Program-made: the position numbers and the translations under genes | In this document: positions 17,149-25,428 of the stretch, piece by piece | Position numbering within the stretch: the stretch's first letter is position 1 | Layout: each line of letters opens with the position of its first letter | The notes under the pieces: generated by a model | Databases searched by the model: none | What the model was told of the DNA's origin: nothing | What the model saw: only the letters and a program-made list of their open reading frames with translations | Assembly (NCBI RefSeq): GCF_011752065.1 | Contig: NZ_JAAIJY010000023.1 | Location: 1-57,022, forward strand | Length of the DNA stretch: 57,022 nucleotides | Direction: 5' to 3' | Source of the DNA: Actinomyces sp. ZJ308 | GTDB taxonomy: Bacteria > Actinomycetota > Actinomycetes > Actinomycetales > Actinomycetaceae

Positions 17149-17242
17149 AAGATCGCCTCCTCCGTTTCCCCGGGGCACCACCCGGCGACGACAGATCCGT
17201 GACCCGACTCTAACCGGATCCGTCCGCCCCGTCGGCCGAATA

Positions 17243-17391
17243 GAAACAGGCAGCAACCCCGCTCGGCCGGGGACATTCCGCGCGAACGGGGACAATTCCG
17301 TCTGGGCGGGGACATCTCACGCGAACGGGTGCAGGAACTCCGTCCCCGACGGCGTCGAACGTCCCCGCCCGGCGAGAAAGGTCCCCGGCCG
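17243..17391. repeat. 149-bp direct repeat, copy 2, with an extra GTCCCC box just outside
   Basis: This copy lies upstream of the OmpA-domain gene, in the same orientation as copy 1 and about 94% identical to it overall (97% over the core). All six boxes are intact here (GTCCCC where copy 1 has GGCCCC). A seventh GTCCCC follows at 17400, again 19 bp further on. Together with 17392-17648 it fills the 500-bp gap before lldD. Confidence 0.85.
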
Positions 17392-17500
17392 CGTGAAATG
17401 TCCCCGACGGCGGACGGACCCCACCCCGCCGGCGAGCAACCCCACCGCACCGGCGGGGACCACCGTGCGGAGAAACCGACTATTTCCCGCCATTGCAAGG

Positions 17501-17519
17501 ATTGCTAAGGCTTACCTTG
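17501..17519. promoter_or_regulatory. Possible DtxR/IdeR iron box upstream of lldD
   Basis: The sequence ATTGCTAAGGCTTACCTTG matches about 12-13 of 19 positions of the DtxR consensus TTAGGTTAGSCTAACCTAA, and its core TAAGGCTTACCTT is palindromic. It lies 130 bp upstream of the lldD start in an AT-richer patch where a promoter is likely. It is weaker than the box at 27695, so iron control of lactate oxidation is only a suggestion. Confidence 0.35.
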
Positions 17520-17648
17520 CTTTGGTGACCTTTGTCCCATAGCATGAGGTGGTTCGTGGGCCTCAGGGCTGAGCCATGGGGGCCGGCCGTGCTCACGATC
17601 GCTTCGCGCCGCGGAGCGTCCAGAATCCGACTCACTGATGAGGTTCCT

Positions 17649-18917
17649 ATGGTCAAGCGTCAGCTTCCCAACCCGAGCGAGATCTTCGAGCTGCTGCACT
17701 TCAAGACGCCCGAGCTCAACCCCAAGCGCCGACGCCTCGACGCCGCGCTGACCACCTGGGACCTGCGCAAGATCGCCAAGCGGCGCACCCCGGCCGCGGC
17801 CTTCGACTACACCGACGGCGCCGCCGAGGGCGAGGTGTCGCTGCGCCGCGCCCGCCAGGCCTTCCGTGACATCGAGTTCCACCCCGACATCCTCCACCCC
17901 GCCGTCGACGTCGACACCTCCTGCGAGATCCTCGGCGGCCCCTCCGCCATGCCCTTCGGCATCGCCCCCACCGGATTCACCCGGCTCATGCAGACCGAGG
18001 GCGAGGTCGCCGGGGCCGGGGCCGCGGGCGCCGCCGGCATCCCCTTCACCCTGTCCACCCTGGGCACCACCTCCATCGAGGACGTCAAGGCCGCCAACCC
18101 CCGCGGGCGCAACTGGTTCCAGCTCTACGTCATGCGCAAGCGCGAGATCTCCTACGGGCTGGTCGAGCGCGCCGCGGCCGCCGGCTTCGACACCCTCATG
18201 TTCACCGTCGACACCCCCGTGGCCGGGGCCCGCCTGCGCGACAAGCGCAACGGCTTCTCCATCCCGCCGCAGATCACCGCCGGCACCGTCATCGACGCGA
18301 TCCCCCGCCCCTGGTGGTGGTTCGACTTCCTGACCACCCCCAAGCTGGAGTTCGCCTCCCTGAAGTCCACCGGCGGCACGGTGGGCGAGCTGCTCGATGC
18401 CGCCATGGACCCCACCATCAGCGACGAGGACCTCAAGGTCATCCGCTCCATGTGGCCCGGCAAGATCGTCATCAAGGGCGTGCAGACCGTCGAGGACTCC
18501 AAGCGCCTCATCGACCTGGGCGTCGACGGCGTCCTGCTGTCCAACCACGGCGGGCGCCAGCTGGACCGCGCCCCCGTCCCCTTCCGACTCCTGCCCGAGG
18601 TGGTCCGCGAGGTCGGCAAGGACGCCACGATCATGGTCGACACCGGCATCATGAACGGCGCCGACGTCGTGGCCGCCATCGCCCTGGGCGCCAAGTTCGG
18701 GCTCGTGGGCCGCGCCTACCTCTACGGGCTCATGGCCGGCGGCCGCGAGGGCGTGGACCGCATGATCGAGATCCTCTCCGACGAGGTCATCCGCACCATG
18801 AAGCTCCTGGGCGTCTCCAGCCTGGACGAGCTCGAGCCGCGTCACGTCACCCAGCTGACCCGCCTGACCCCGGTGCGCCCGCAGGTCAAGGCCGCAGCCG
18901 ACGCCGTCGCCCGCTGA
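17649..18917 (+). CDS. lldD: FMN-dependent L-lactate dehydrogenase (LldD family)
   Basis: This is a 422-residue member of the FMN alpha-hydroxy-acid dehydrogenase family, which oxidises L-lactate to pyruvate at the membrane and passes electrons to the quinone pool. Seen are [11 protein letters not shown] near the N-terminus, [11 protein letters not shown] for [32 protein letters not shown] with the FMN lysine, and [13 protein letters not shown] with the active-site histidine and substrate arginine. The phosphate-binding stretch is [13 protein letters not shown], with Met where most relatives have Arg (DGG-R-G). From memory, some actinobacterial LldD/MftD proteins share this change. ATG 17649 was chosen because GAGG lies just upstream and the family starts nearby. 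The gene lies apart from lldP and lldEFG. Confidence 0.92.
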   Translation: MVKRQLPNPSEIFELLHFKTPELNPKRRRLDAALTTWDLRKIAKRRTPAAAFDYTDGAAEGEVSLRRARQAFRDIEFHPDILHPAVDVDTSCEILGGPSAMPFGIAPTGFTRLMQTEGEVAGAGAAGAAGIPFTLSTLGTTSIEDVKAANPRGRNWFQLYVMRKREISYGLVERAAAAGFDTLMFTVDTPVAGARLRDKRNGFSIPPQITAGTVIDAIPRPWWWFDFLTTPKLEFASLKSTGGTVGELLDAAMDPTISDEDLKVIRSMWPGKIVIKGVQTVEDSKRLIDLGVDGVLLSNHGGRQLDRAPVPFRLLPEVVREVGKDATIMVDTGIMNGADVVAAIALGAKFGLVGRAYLYGLMAGGREGVDRMIEILSDEVIRTMKLLGVSSLDELEPRHVTQLTRLTPVRPQVKAAADAVAR

Positions 18918-19270
18918 GCCCCGGCCGGAGCGATCAGTCGGGACCCGCCTGTATCGGCCGGCCCTGACCAGCCCTCCCCCTGCCCTCCGCCGCGCGGAGG
19001 AATCCCTGTTGGCCGCCCTCGGCGGCGGCACCCGGTGGCCCCGGGGAGACGACCCCAGCGGTCGCTCCCCGGGGCCACCGGCTCGCTGCCAGCGCCGGAA
19101 GCATGCCGGAAACAGTTCGCCCGCTATCGTCGCGGGAGAACCACATATCTTGTCGGCGACAGGTCTGGACCTTCCTCCGCGTTCTGCGCGTGCCATGGAC
19201 CGCCCGGCGCCCTGGATCGGATCACCGCGGTCGGCCCGCCCCGCCACCGCCCACAGGAAGGGACAGCGCC
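18918..19270. other. Gene-free stretch between lldD and the first peptide transporter
   Basis: This 353-bp stretch lacks a supportable gene. Its last 20 bases (CACAGGAAGGGA) form the ribosome-binding site of the next gene and recur almost unchanged before the second transporter (21030-21045). The open frame that extends the transporter back to 19103 has no family similarity that I can see. Confidence 0.5.
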
Positions 19271-20902
19271 ATGGCACAGTCCACGTCAGGCACCACGTCA
19301 GGTTCCAGGTCAGCGTCGACAGCAACGGTCGACGACCTTGAGGACGACCTTGAGAAGGATGCCGCCCAGTCCGGGCGCCTCATCTCCAGCCGGTGGCGGC
19401 CCGCCGCCCTGCGCACCACGCCGTCGAGGCAGGACCGTGGGCTCTTCGGCCATCCCCGGGGGCTGCCGTGGATGCTCAACGTGGAGATGTGGGAGCGCTT
19501 CTCCTACTACGGGATGCGCGCCATCCTGCTCTACTTCATCACCGACACGGTCGCCAACGGCGGCCTGGGCCTGAGCGACAACTCCGGACAGGTCGTCCTC
19601 GCGCTCTACGGAACGGCCGTCTACCTGCTGGCCATCCCCGGCGGGATCTTCGCCGACCGGGTCATCGGACCGTGGCTGTCCACCCTCTACGGCGGGGTGG
19701 TCATCATGGCCGGCCACATCTGCCTGTCCATCCCCGTGGTGGCCACCTCCTGGCTGGGCATCATCCTGGTGGCCGTGGGCACCGGCTTCATCAAGCCGAA
19801 CCTGACGACGATCGTCGGGGGCCTCTACGACGATGACGACATCCGCCGCGACGCCGGCTTCCAGCTGTTCTACATGTCCATCAACGTCGGCGCCTTCGCC
19901 TCTCCCCTGCTGACCGGGTGGCTGCGCAACCACTACGGCTACCACGCCGGCTTCTCCTCGGCCGCCGTCGGCATGGCCTTCGCCCTGGCGGCCTTCGTCT
20001 ACGGGCGACACAAGCTCTCAGCCTTCGCCTTCACCGTCCCCAACCCCATCCGCCCCGAGGAGCGCCAGCGCCTCCTGCTGGGATCCCTCGGGGTGCTGGT
20101 GGCCATCGGCGTGCTCGTGGCGCTCCTCCAGGCCATCACCGGCAGCCTGGTGGACACCGTTGCCACGGCGGGCCTGCTCGTCCCGGTCGGCGCCGCGGTG
20201 GCCTACTTCGTGGTCATGTTCCGCTCCCCGAGGGTCACCACCCGCGAGCGCACCCACCTGCGCGCCTACATCCCCCTGTGGATCGGCGCGGTCCTGTTCT
20301 TCATGATCACCGAGCAGGCCGCCGGCAAGATGGCCACCTTCGCCGAGTCCAACACGGACCTGCGGCTGCCCCTCTTCGACTGGTCGACCACCGCCGAGGC
20401 CTACCAGTCGGTCAACCCGGCGGCGATCGTGCTCCTGGCCCCGCTGATCGGCATGCTCTTCACCCGCCGGGCCGGCAGGTTCCCCTCGACCATCATGAAG
20501 TTCGTCATCGCGGTGCTCATCGTCGGGCTCTCGGCACTCATGCTGGGTTACGGCTTCCAGATCTGGCCGGGCGGGCAGGACCTGTCCCCCTGGTGGTTCC
20601 TGGTGCTGGTCTACGTCATCCAGACCGTGGCCGAGCTCTTCCTGACCCCGGTCGGCCTGGCCACGACGACGACCCTGGCCCCCAAGAGCTTCGCCTCCCA
20701 GGCGATGGGGCTGTGGTGGCTCAGCGTCGCCGCCGGGCAGGGCGTCGCCGGGTTCATCATCGCCCAGACCGAGGACGTCTCCGACTCCACCTACTACTAC
20801 GGCCTGGGGGTGGCCACGCTGCTGATGGCCCTGGTCCTGTTCGCCGTCGCCCCGTGGACGCAGCGGCAGATGGCCGACGTCGAGGCGGCAACCGCCGCGT
20901 GA
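19271..20902 (+). CDS. POT/PTR2-family proton-dependent di-/tripeptide transporter, copy 1
   Basis: This is a 543-residue transporter with about 12-14 membrane segments that imports di- and tripeptides with protons. After a polar N-terminus of about 70 residues, the family motif EMWERFSYYGMRAILLYF appears, carrying the ExxERF-YYG signature for proton coupling. It is followed by GGIFADRVIGP, GTGFIKPNLTTIVGGLY and GFQLFYMSINVGAF. The C-terminal half has WTQRQM near the end. ATG 19271 was chosen because GGAAGGGA precedes it and the upstream open frame is unsupported. A close paralogue follows 148 bp later. Confidence 0.92.
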   Translation: MAQSTSGTTSGSRSASTATVDDLEDDLEKDAAQSGRLISSRWRPAALRTTPSRQDRGLFGHPRGLPWMLNVEMWERFSYYGMRAILLYFITDTVANGGLGLSDNSGQVVLALYGTAVYLLAIPGGIFADRVIGPWLSTLYGGVVIMAGHICLSIPVVATSWLGIILVAVGTGFIKPNLTTIVGGLYDDDDIRRDAGFQLFYMSINVGAFASPLLTGWLRNHYGYHAGFSSAAVGMAFALAAFVYGRHKLSAFAFTVPNPIRPEERQRLLLGSLGVLVAIGVLVALLQAITGSLVDTVATAGLLVPVGAAVAYFVVMFRSPRVTTRERTHLRAYIPLWIGAVLFFMITEQAAGKMATFAESNTDLRLPLFDWSTTAEAYQSVNPAAIVLLAPLIGMLFTRRAGRFPSTIMKFVIAVLIVGLSALMLGYGFQIWPGGQDLSPWWFLVLVYVIQTVAELFLTPVGLATTTTLAPKSFASQAMGLWWLSVAAGQGVAGFIIAQTEDVSDSTYYYGLGVATLLMALVLFAVAPWTQRQMADVEAATAA

Positions 20903-20941
20903 GCGCCACGAGCTCCTCCCGCGTTCTCCTCTGACATTCTC

Positions 20942-20965
20942 CCCCGACCGACCGCACGGTCGGGG
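20942..20965. terminator. GC hairpin between the two peptide-transporter genes
   Basis: CCCCGACCG and CGGTCGGGG form a 9-bp perfect stem around a 6-base loop, 40 bp after the first transporter. There is no T-run after it, so it may be a weak terminator or an mRNA processing or stability hairpin that sets the ratio of the two paralogues. Confidence 0.5.
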
Positions 20966-21049
20966 TAGGGTTCACGGGTACCTGTGGTTCGTGCCGGACA
21001 GTGACGGTCCGGTTGCCCGTCCCACCCGACCACAGGAAGGGAGAGTCTC

Positions 21050-22621
21050 ATGTCAACGACCCCGACTCCCGTCGAGGACGATCTCGAAACCAGCCGGATG
21101 ATCTCCAGCCGGTGGCGGCCCGACACCTTGCGCATGACGCCGTCGAAGGACGATCGCGGCCTGTTCGGCCACCCCCGGGGGCTGCCGTGGATGCTCAACG
21201 TGGAGATGTGGGAGCGCTTCTCCTACTACGGGATGCGGGCCATCCTGCTCTACTTCATCACCGACACGGTGGCCAACGGCGGCCTGGGCCTGAGCGACAA
21301 CTCCGGGCAGGTCATCCTCGCCTCCTACAGCGCGGCCGTCTACCTGCTGGCCATCCCCGGCGGGATCTTCGCCGACCGGGTCATCGGCCCGTGGCTGTCC
21401 ACCCTCTACGGCGGGGTGGTCATCATGGCCGGCCACATCTGCCTGTCGATCCCTGTAACCGCCCTGTCCTGGCTGGGAATCGTGCTGGTGGCCGTGGGCA
21501 CCGGCTTCATCAAGCCGAACCTGTCCACGATCGTCGGGGGCCTGTACGACGATGACGACCCACGGCGCGACGCCGGATTCCAGCTGTTCTACATGTCGGT
21601 GAACCTCGGGTCCCTGGCCTCGCCCCTGGTGACCGGGTGGCTGCGCGAGCACTACGGCTACCACGCCGGCTTCTCCTCGGCCGCCGTCGGCATGGGGGTC
21701 GCTCTGGCGGCCTTCGTCTACGGGCGGCACAAGCTCTCAGCCTTCGCCTTCACCGTCCCCAACCCCATCCGCCCCGAGGAGCGCCAGCGGCTCCTGCTCG
21801 CGTCAGTGGCGACCGTGGCGGGTGCGGCCGCGCTGGTGGCGGCTCTGAGCAGCCTGACCGGCAGCCTGCTGGACGCCATCTCCACCACCATGCTCATCAT
21901 CCCGGCCGGGGCGGCGCTGGGCTACTTCACGCTCATGTTCCGCTCGCCGAGGGTCACCGCCCGCGAGCGCACCCACCTGCGCGCCTACATCCCCCTGTGG
22001 ATCGGCGCGGTGCTCTTCTTCATGATCTCCGAGCAGGCCGCCGGCAAGATGGCCACCTTCGCCAAGTCCAACACGGACGGCCACATCCCCGTGCTGGGCT
22101 GGGTCATCAACCCCGAGACCTACCAGTCCATCAACCCGGCCACGATCGTCATCCTGGCCCCGCTCATCGGGTGGCTCTTCACCCGCCGGGCCGGCAGGTT
22201 CCCCTCCACCATCATGAAGTTCGCGATCTCGGTACTCATCATCGGATCGTCGGCCTTCATCCTGGGCTACGGCTTCCAGACCTGGACCGGGGGCACCAAC
22301 CTGGCCCCCTGGTGGTTCCTGGCCATGGTGTTCATCATCCAGACCGTCAGTGAGCTCTTCCTGTCCCCGGTGGGGCTGGCGACGACGTCGGCGCTGGCGC
22401 CCAAGAACTTCGCCTCCCAGACGATGAGCCTGTGGCTGCTGACGACCGCGACCGGTCAGGGGCTCGCCGGCTTCATCATCGCCCAGACGGAGGACGTCGC
22501 GAACTCCACCTACTACTACGGCCTGGGCGCGGTGACGGTCGCCGTGGCCGTCATCCTGTTCGTCGTCGCCCCCTGGACGGAGCGGCAGATGGCCGACGTC
22601 GGTGTGACCTCCCAGGACTAG
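21050..22621 (+). CDS. POT/PTR2-family proton-dependent di-/tripeptide transporter, copy 2
   Basis: This is a 523-residue paralogue of the preceding gene, about three-quarters identical by eye, with identical EMWERFSYYGMRAILLYF, GGIFADRVIGP and GTGFIKPNL motifs. The main differences are a shorter N-terminus and the extracellular loop around residues 330-350 (TDGHIPVLGWVINPETYQS against TDLRLPLFDWSTTAEAYQS), where substrate preference could differ. The upstream leader (CCACAGGAAGGGAGAG) also resembles that of copy 1, which supports a tandem duplication including the ribosome-binding site. Confidence 0.92.
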   Translation: MSTTPTPVEDDLETSRMISSRWRPDTLRMTPSKDDRGLFGHPRGLPWMLNVEMWERFSYYGMRAILLYFITDTVANGGLGLSDNSGQVILASYSAAVYLLAIPGGIFADRVIGPWLSTLYGGVVIMAGHICLSIPVTALSWLGIVLVAVGTGFIKPNLSTIVGGLYDDDDPRRDAGFQLFYMSVNLGSLASPLVTGWLREHYGYHAGFSSAAVGMGVALAAFVYGRHKLSAFAFTVPNPIRPEERQRLLLASVATVAGAAALVAALSSLTGSLLDAISTTMLIIPAGAALGYFTLMFRSPRVTARERTHLRAYIPLWIGAVLFFMISEQAAGKMATFAKSNTDGHIPVLGWVINPETYQSINPATIVILAPLIGWLFTRRAGRFPSTIMKFAISVLIIGSSAFILGYGFQTWTGGTNLAPWWFLAMVFIIQTVSELFLSPVGLATTSALAPKNFASQTMSLWLLTTATGQGLAGFIIAQTEDVANSTYYYGLGAVTVAVAVILFVVAPWTERQMADVGVTSQD

Positions 22622-22643
22622 CCGCCGTGACCGCCGTTCCAGC

Positions 22644-22679
22644 CGCGCGTTCGTAGGGTAGGTCTCACGTTCGTACCCT
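22644..22679 (-). repeat. Dispersed 36-bp TACGAAC direct-repeat element, copy B
   Basis: Read on the minus strand this 36-bp stretch matches 2519-2554 at 31 of 36 positions, including both TACGAAC boxes 20 bp apart. It sits 22 bp after the second peptide transporter and 78 bp before the ClbS/DfsB gene. Its presence in two unrelated intergenic regions points to a shared regulator's binding site or a small dispersed repeat. Confidence 0.6.
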
Positions 22680-22757
22680 CTACCCCTCGACCGCACGGCA
22701 TAAGGTACGACCACGAGTCCCCGGCCGCCGCCGGAGGGGTCGGGAAAGGGGACCGTC

Positions 22758-23264
22758 ATGAAACGCTACGCCTCCGGCGAGGAGCTCATCGCCGAGATCC
22801 GCAAGCGCGCCGACCTGTTCATCGCAGAGTTCGACGACGTCCCCACCTCCGGGCTCCATACGCTCAAGGACGGCGTGGACCGCTCCCCGGCGCAGATGCT
22901 CGCCTACCAGCTGAGTTGGATGGACCTGCTGCTCGGCTGGGAGCGGGACGAACGGGCCGGGCGCGAGGTGGTCACGCCCGCGCCCGGGTACAAGTGGAAT
23001 CAACTCGGCGACCTCTACAGCTCCTTCTACGAGCAGTGGCAGGACGCCCCGTTGTCCCGGCTCCAGGAGGCCTTCCGCGAGCGGGTCGACGGCGTCGTCG
23101 ACCTTGTGGAATCGCTGAGCCCCGAGGAGCTCTTCACCCCCGGGCAGCGGGCCTGGGCCTCCTCGACACCGTCGTCCTGGCCGGTGGCCAGGTGGGTGCA
23201 CATCAACACGGTGGCGCCCTTCACCTCCTTCCGCACCAAGATCCGCGCCTGGAAGCGCCGCTGA
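22758..23264 (+). CDS. ClbS/DfsB-family four-helix bundle protein
   Basis: This is a 168-residue cytoplasmic protein of the ClbS/DfsB family (DinB-like four-helix bundle). Family marks are the start YASGEELIAEIRKR, SPAQMLAYQLSWMDLLLGWE, VVTPAPGYKWNQLGDLY-SFY, SPEELFTPGQRAWA, WPVARWVHINTVAPF and SFRTKIRAWKR. ClbS protects colibactin producers by opening the cyclopropane warhead; most relatives have no known substrate, and no colibactin-type genes lie here. The start is ATG 22758 after GGGAAAGGGG. The gene stands alone, with element B upstream and a strong shared terminator downstream. Confidence 0.9.
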   Translation: MKRYASGEELIAEIRKRADLFIAEFDDVPTSGLHTLKDGVDRSPAQMLAYQLSWMDLLLGWERDERAGREVVTPAPGYKWNQLGDLYSSFYEQWQDAPLSRLQEAFRERVDGVVDLVESLSPEELFTPGQRAWASSTPSSWPVARWVHINTVAPFTSFRTKIRAWKRR

Positions 23265-23301
23265 GCACTCGGGCCGCCCGGTCCCGGAAAAGTCCAGAAA
23301 A

Positions 23302-23336
23302 AGGGGTGCCCCGGGCGGACGGCCCGGGGCACCCCT
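23302..23336. terminator. Strong intrinsic terminator between convergent genes
   Basis: AGGGGTGCCCCGGGC and GCCCGGGGCACCCCT form a perfect 15-bp stem with a 5-base loop. On the minus strand the hairpin is followed by TTTTT (the A-run at 23298-23302), so it is a standard terminator for the siderophore-uptake operon. It may also stop the ClbS/DfsB transcript. Confidence 0.85.
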
Positions 23337-23359
23337 GTCGCTGATCGGATCAAGCGGGA

Positions 23360-24424
23360 TCAGGAGGCCTTGGGGTAGGCCTTCTGGACGGCGTCGAGCA
23401 TCTCGAGGGCCGAGTAGTAGTCCAGCCGGAAGGACGAGGGCGGCATGTACTGCACCTTGCCGCCGGTCACCGGGGCGGCCGAGCTGAAGGTCTCGTTGCT
23501 GGTGACGGCGGTCTTGGCGGTCTCGTTGGCGGCGATGACCACCCAGTTGTCGCCGGTCAGCCCGGCCTGGACGTTCTCAGGCGAGAGCTGGACGATGTCC
23601 TTGCGCTCACCCATGGACTGGTCGCCCTTGACGGAGTCGGGGACGGCGGCGATGGTGAAGCCCAGGTCCTTGAGGAGCTGGACCTGCGGGGCCTCCTCGG
23701 TGAAGGCGTTGGCGCCCTTGGTGCCGTCGCCCGGGACGGTGAAGACCGACGTCGATCCCTGCGGGACCGAGATGGCGCTCTTGGCCTTCTCCGCCTTGGT
23801 GTTGTAGTCCTGGATGACGGAGTCGGCCTTGGCCTGGCGGCCGGTGGCCTGGCCCAGGGTCTTGGTCACGTCCTGCCAGGAGTGCGAGCCGTAGTCGATG
23901 ACGAGGACCGGCACCTCGAGCTGGCGCAGGCTGTCGACGACCTTGACGGCCGAGTCCTGGCCCGTCTTGGCGACGATGATGAGGTCGGGGTTGTCGCCGG
24001 CCACGGTCTGGGCGAGGTTGTCCTCCGTGCCGTCGATGGCCTTGACGCCCTTGTCGGTGGCCTGCTTGGACCACTGGGTGAAGAAGCCGTTGTCGTCGGT
24101 CTTCTCATCCTTCTGCTTGGCGGGGGTCGAGGCGACCACCGGGGCGTCGATGGCCAGGAGCGAGCCGGTGAGCGTCACGGAGGTGGACACGATGCTCTTG
24201 GGCTCAGACGTGATCTCGACGTCGACGCCGTCGTCACCCTTGATGGTGACCGGCCAGGTGGCCTGCGCGGAGGCGGCGCCGGAGGCCCCTGCTGAGGCTG
24301 CGGTGGTTGAGGAGGAGGTTGAGCCGGAGGAGCCGCAGGCCGCCAGCCCGGTGCTCAGCACCATGGCGACGACGGCGACGAGGCCCTGCTTCATGCGGCG
24401 GGTGCGCCGCGTGGATGCGTTCAT
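23360..24424 (-). CDS. Iron-siderophore ABC transporter, substrate-binding lipoprotein (FepB/FecB-like)
   Basis: This is a 354-residue extracellular binding protein that captures ferric siderophore for the permease encoded upstream. The signal peptide (RRMKQGLVAVVAMVLSTG) ends in the lipobox LAAC, followed by a Ser/Ala/Gly linker. The mature part has the type III binding-protein layout: EPKSIVSTSVTLTGSLLAID, NPDLIIVAKTG, PVLVIDYG, and a long linking helix. The start ATG 24424 overlaps the stop of the ATPase gene (ATGA). It is the last gene of a four-gene operon that ends at the terminator at 23302-23336. Confidence 0.92.
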   Translation of the reverse strand: MNASTRRTRRMKQGLVAVVAMVLSTGLAACGSSGSTSSSTTAASAGASGAASAQATWPVTIKGDDGVDVEITSEPKSIVSTSVTLTGSLLAIDAPVVASTPAKQKDEKTDDNGFFTQWSKQATDKGVKAIDGTEDNLAQTVAGDNPDLIIVAKTGQDSAVKVVDSLRQLEVPVLVIDYGSHSWQDVTKTLGQATGRQAKADSVIQDYNTKAEKAKSAISVPQGSTSVFTVPGDGTKGANAFTEEAPQVQLLKDLGFTIAAVPDSVKGDQSMGERKDIVQLSPENVQAGLTGDNWVVIAANETAKTAVTSNETFSSAAPVTGGKVQYMPPSSFRLDYYSALEMLDAVQKAYPKAS

Positions 24425-25428
24425 CTGTCGGTGTTCCTTTCTTGTCCGTCCTGCTGGGAGGGAGCAGTCGGGCCGGCGTCTGCCGAGTCGGGCTCGGCAG
24501 AGGACTGTGGAGCGGGGGCGGCGGGCACGGGGTCCGGGCCGGTGCCCGCCTGCACGACCGCGCCCAGGTTGCGGGGCACCACCATGGGGGTGCCGGCCAC
24601 CGGGTCGGGGGCGATGACGGCCGCCAGGCCGAAGACCTCCTCGATGAGGTCCGCGGTGAGGATCCGGCTCGGGGAGCCGGTGACGCGCACCCGGCCGGCG
24701 TGCATGACGATCATGTGCTCGGCGCAGCGCGCTGCCTGGTTGAGGTCGTGCAGGACGGCCACCACCGTGCGCCCGTCGGCGTTGAGGCGGCGGCACAGCT
24801 GGAGGATGTCGACCTGGTGGGCCAGGTCGAGGAAGGTGGTGGGCTCATCGAGCAGGATCGTCTCGGTGCCCTGGGCCAGGGCCAGCGCGATCCACACCCG
24901 CTGGCGCTGGCCGCCGCTGAGCTCGTCGACGGGACGGGCGGCCAGCTCGGTGACGCCCACCATCTCCATGGCCTCCTCCACGGCGTCGCGGTCCTGGGGC
25001 GACCACTGGCGGAACAGGCCCTGGTGGGGGAAGCGGCCGCGGGCCACGAGGTCGCGCACCAGCATGCCCCCGGGCACGACGGCGCTCTGAGGCAGCAGGC
25101 CGACCCGCCGGGCCACCTCCTTGGTGCCCAGGCCGGCGATATCGGCGCCGTCGAGCAGGACCGCGCCGCGGGCGGGCCGGTGCAGGCGGGCCAGGGTGCG
25201 CAGCAGCGTGGACTTCCCGCAGGCGTTGGGGCCCACGATGGCGGTGAAGACGCCGGCCGGGATGTCGACGTCGAGGTCCCGGGAGACGACGTGGCGCTCG
25301 TAGGCGATGGTCGCGCCCCGGGCGGCCAGGCGAGCCGGGGAGGCGGCCGGCCCGCAGGCGGCGGGCGAGTCCCCGGGCGGCTCGGCGGAGAGGTCCGAGA
25401 GGTCCGGGAAGCCGGGCAGGTCGGTCAC
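24421..25428 (-). CDS. Iron-siderophore ABC transporter, ATP-binding protein (FepC-like)
   Basis: This is a 335-residue ATPase that powers ferric-siderophore import. Motifs in order are Walker A GPNACGKST, the Q-loop LLPQSA, signature ELSGGQRQR, Walker B TILLDEPTTFLDL, and the switch histidine in VLHDLNQAARCAEH. A cysteine replaces the more usual glycine in Walker A, as in many FepC-type proteins (GPNACGKST). About 40 N-terminal and 50 C-terminal residues are Pro/Ser-rich extras. The start is GTG 25428 with AAGGAG upstream; GTGA overlaps the permease stop. It is the third gene of the operon. Confidence 0.93.
   Translation of the reverse strand: MTDLPGFPDLSDLSAEPPGDSPAACGPAASPARLAARGATIAYERHVVSRDLDVDIPAGVFTAIVGPNACGKSTLLRTLARLHRPARGAVLLDGADIAGLGTKEVARRVGLLPQSAVVPGGMLVRDLVARGRFPHQGLFRQWSPQDRDAVEEAMEMVGVTELAARPVDELSGGQRQRVWIALALAQGTETILLDEPTTFLDLAHQVDILQLCRRLNADGRTVVAVLHDLNQAARCAEHMIVMHAGRVRVTGSPSRILTADLIEEVFGLAAVIAPDPVAGTPMVVPRNLGAVVQAGTGPDPVPAAPAPQSSAEPDSADAGPTAPSQQDGQERNTDR

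Noticed and set aside
17149-17295. N-terminal extension of the OmpA-domain protein into the 149-bp repeat
   Set aside because: The extension is arginine-rich and repeat-derived. A lipoprotein signal peptide with GGAGGAGG upstream starts at 17148.
15354-17391. GGGGAC arrays as a CRISPR array
   Set aside because: Boxes are only 6 bp, spaced 19-20 bp and symmetric; no repeat-spacer structure is present.
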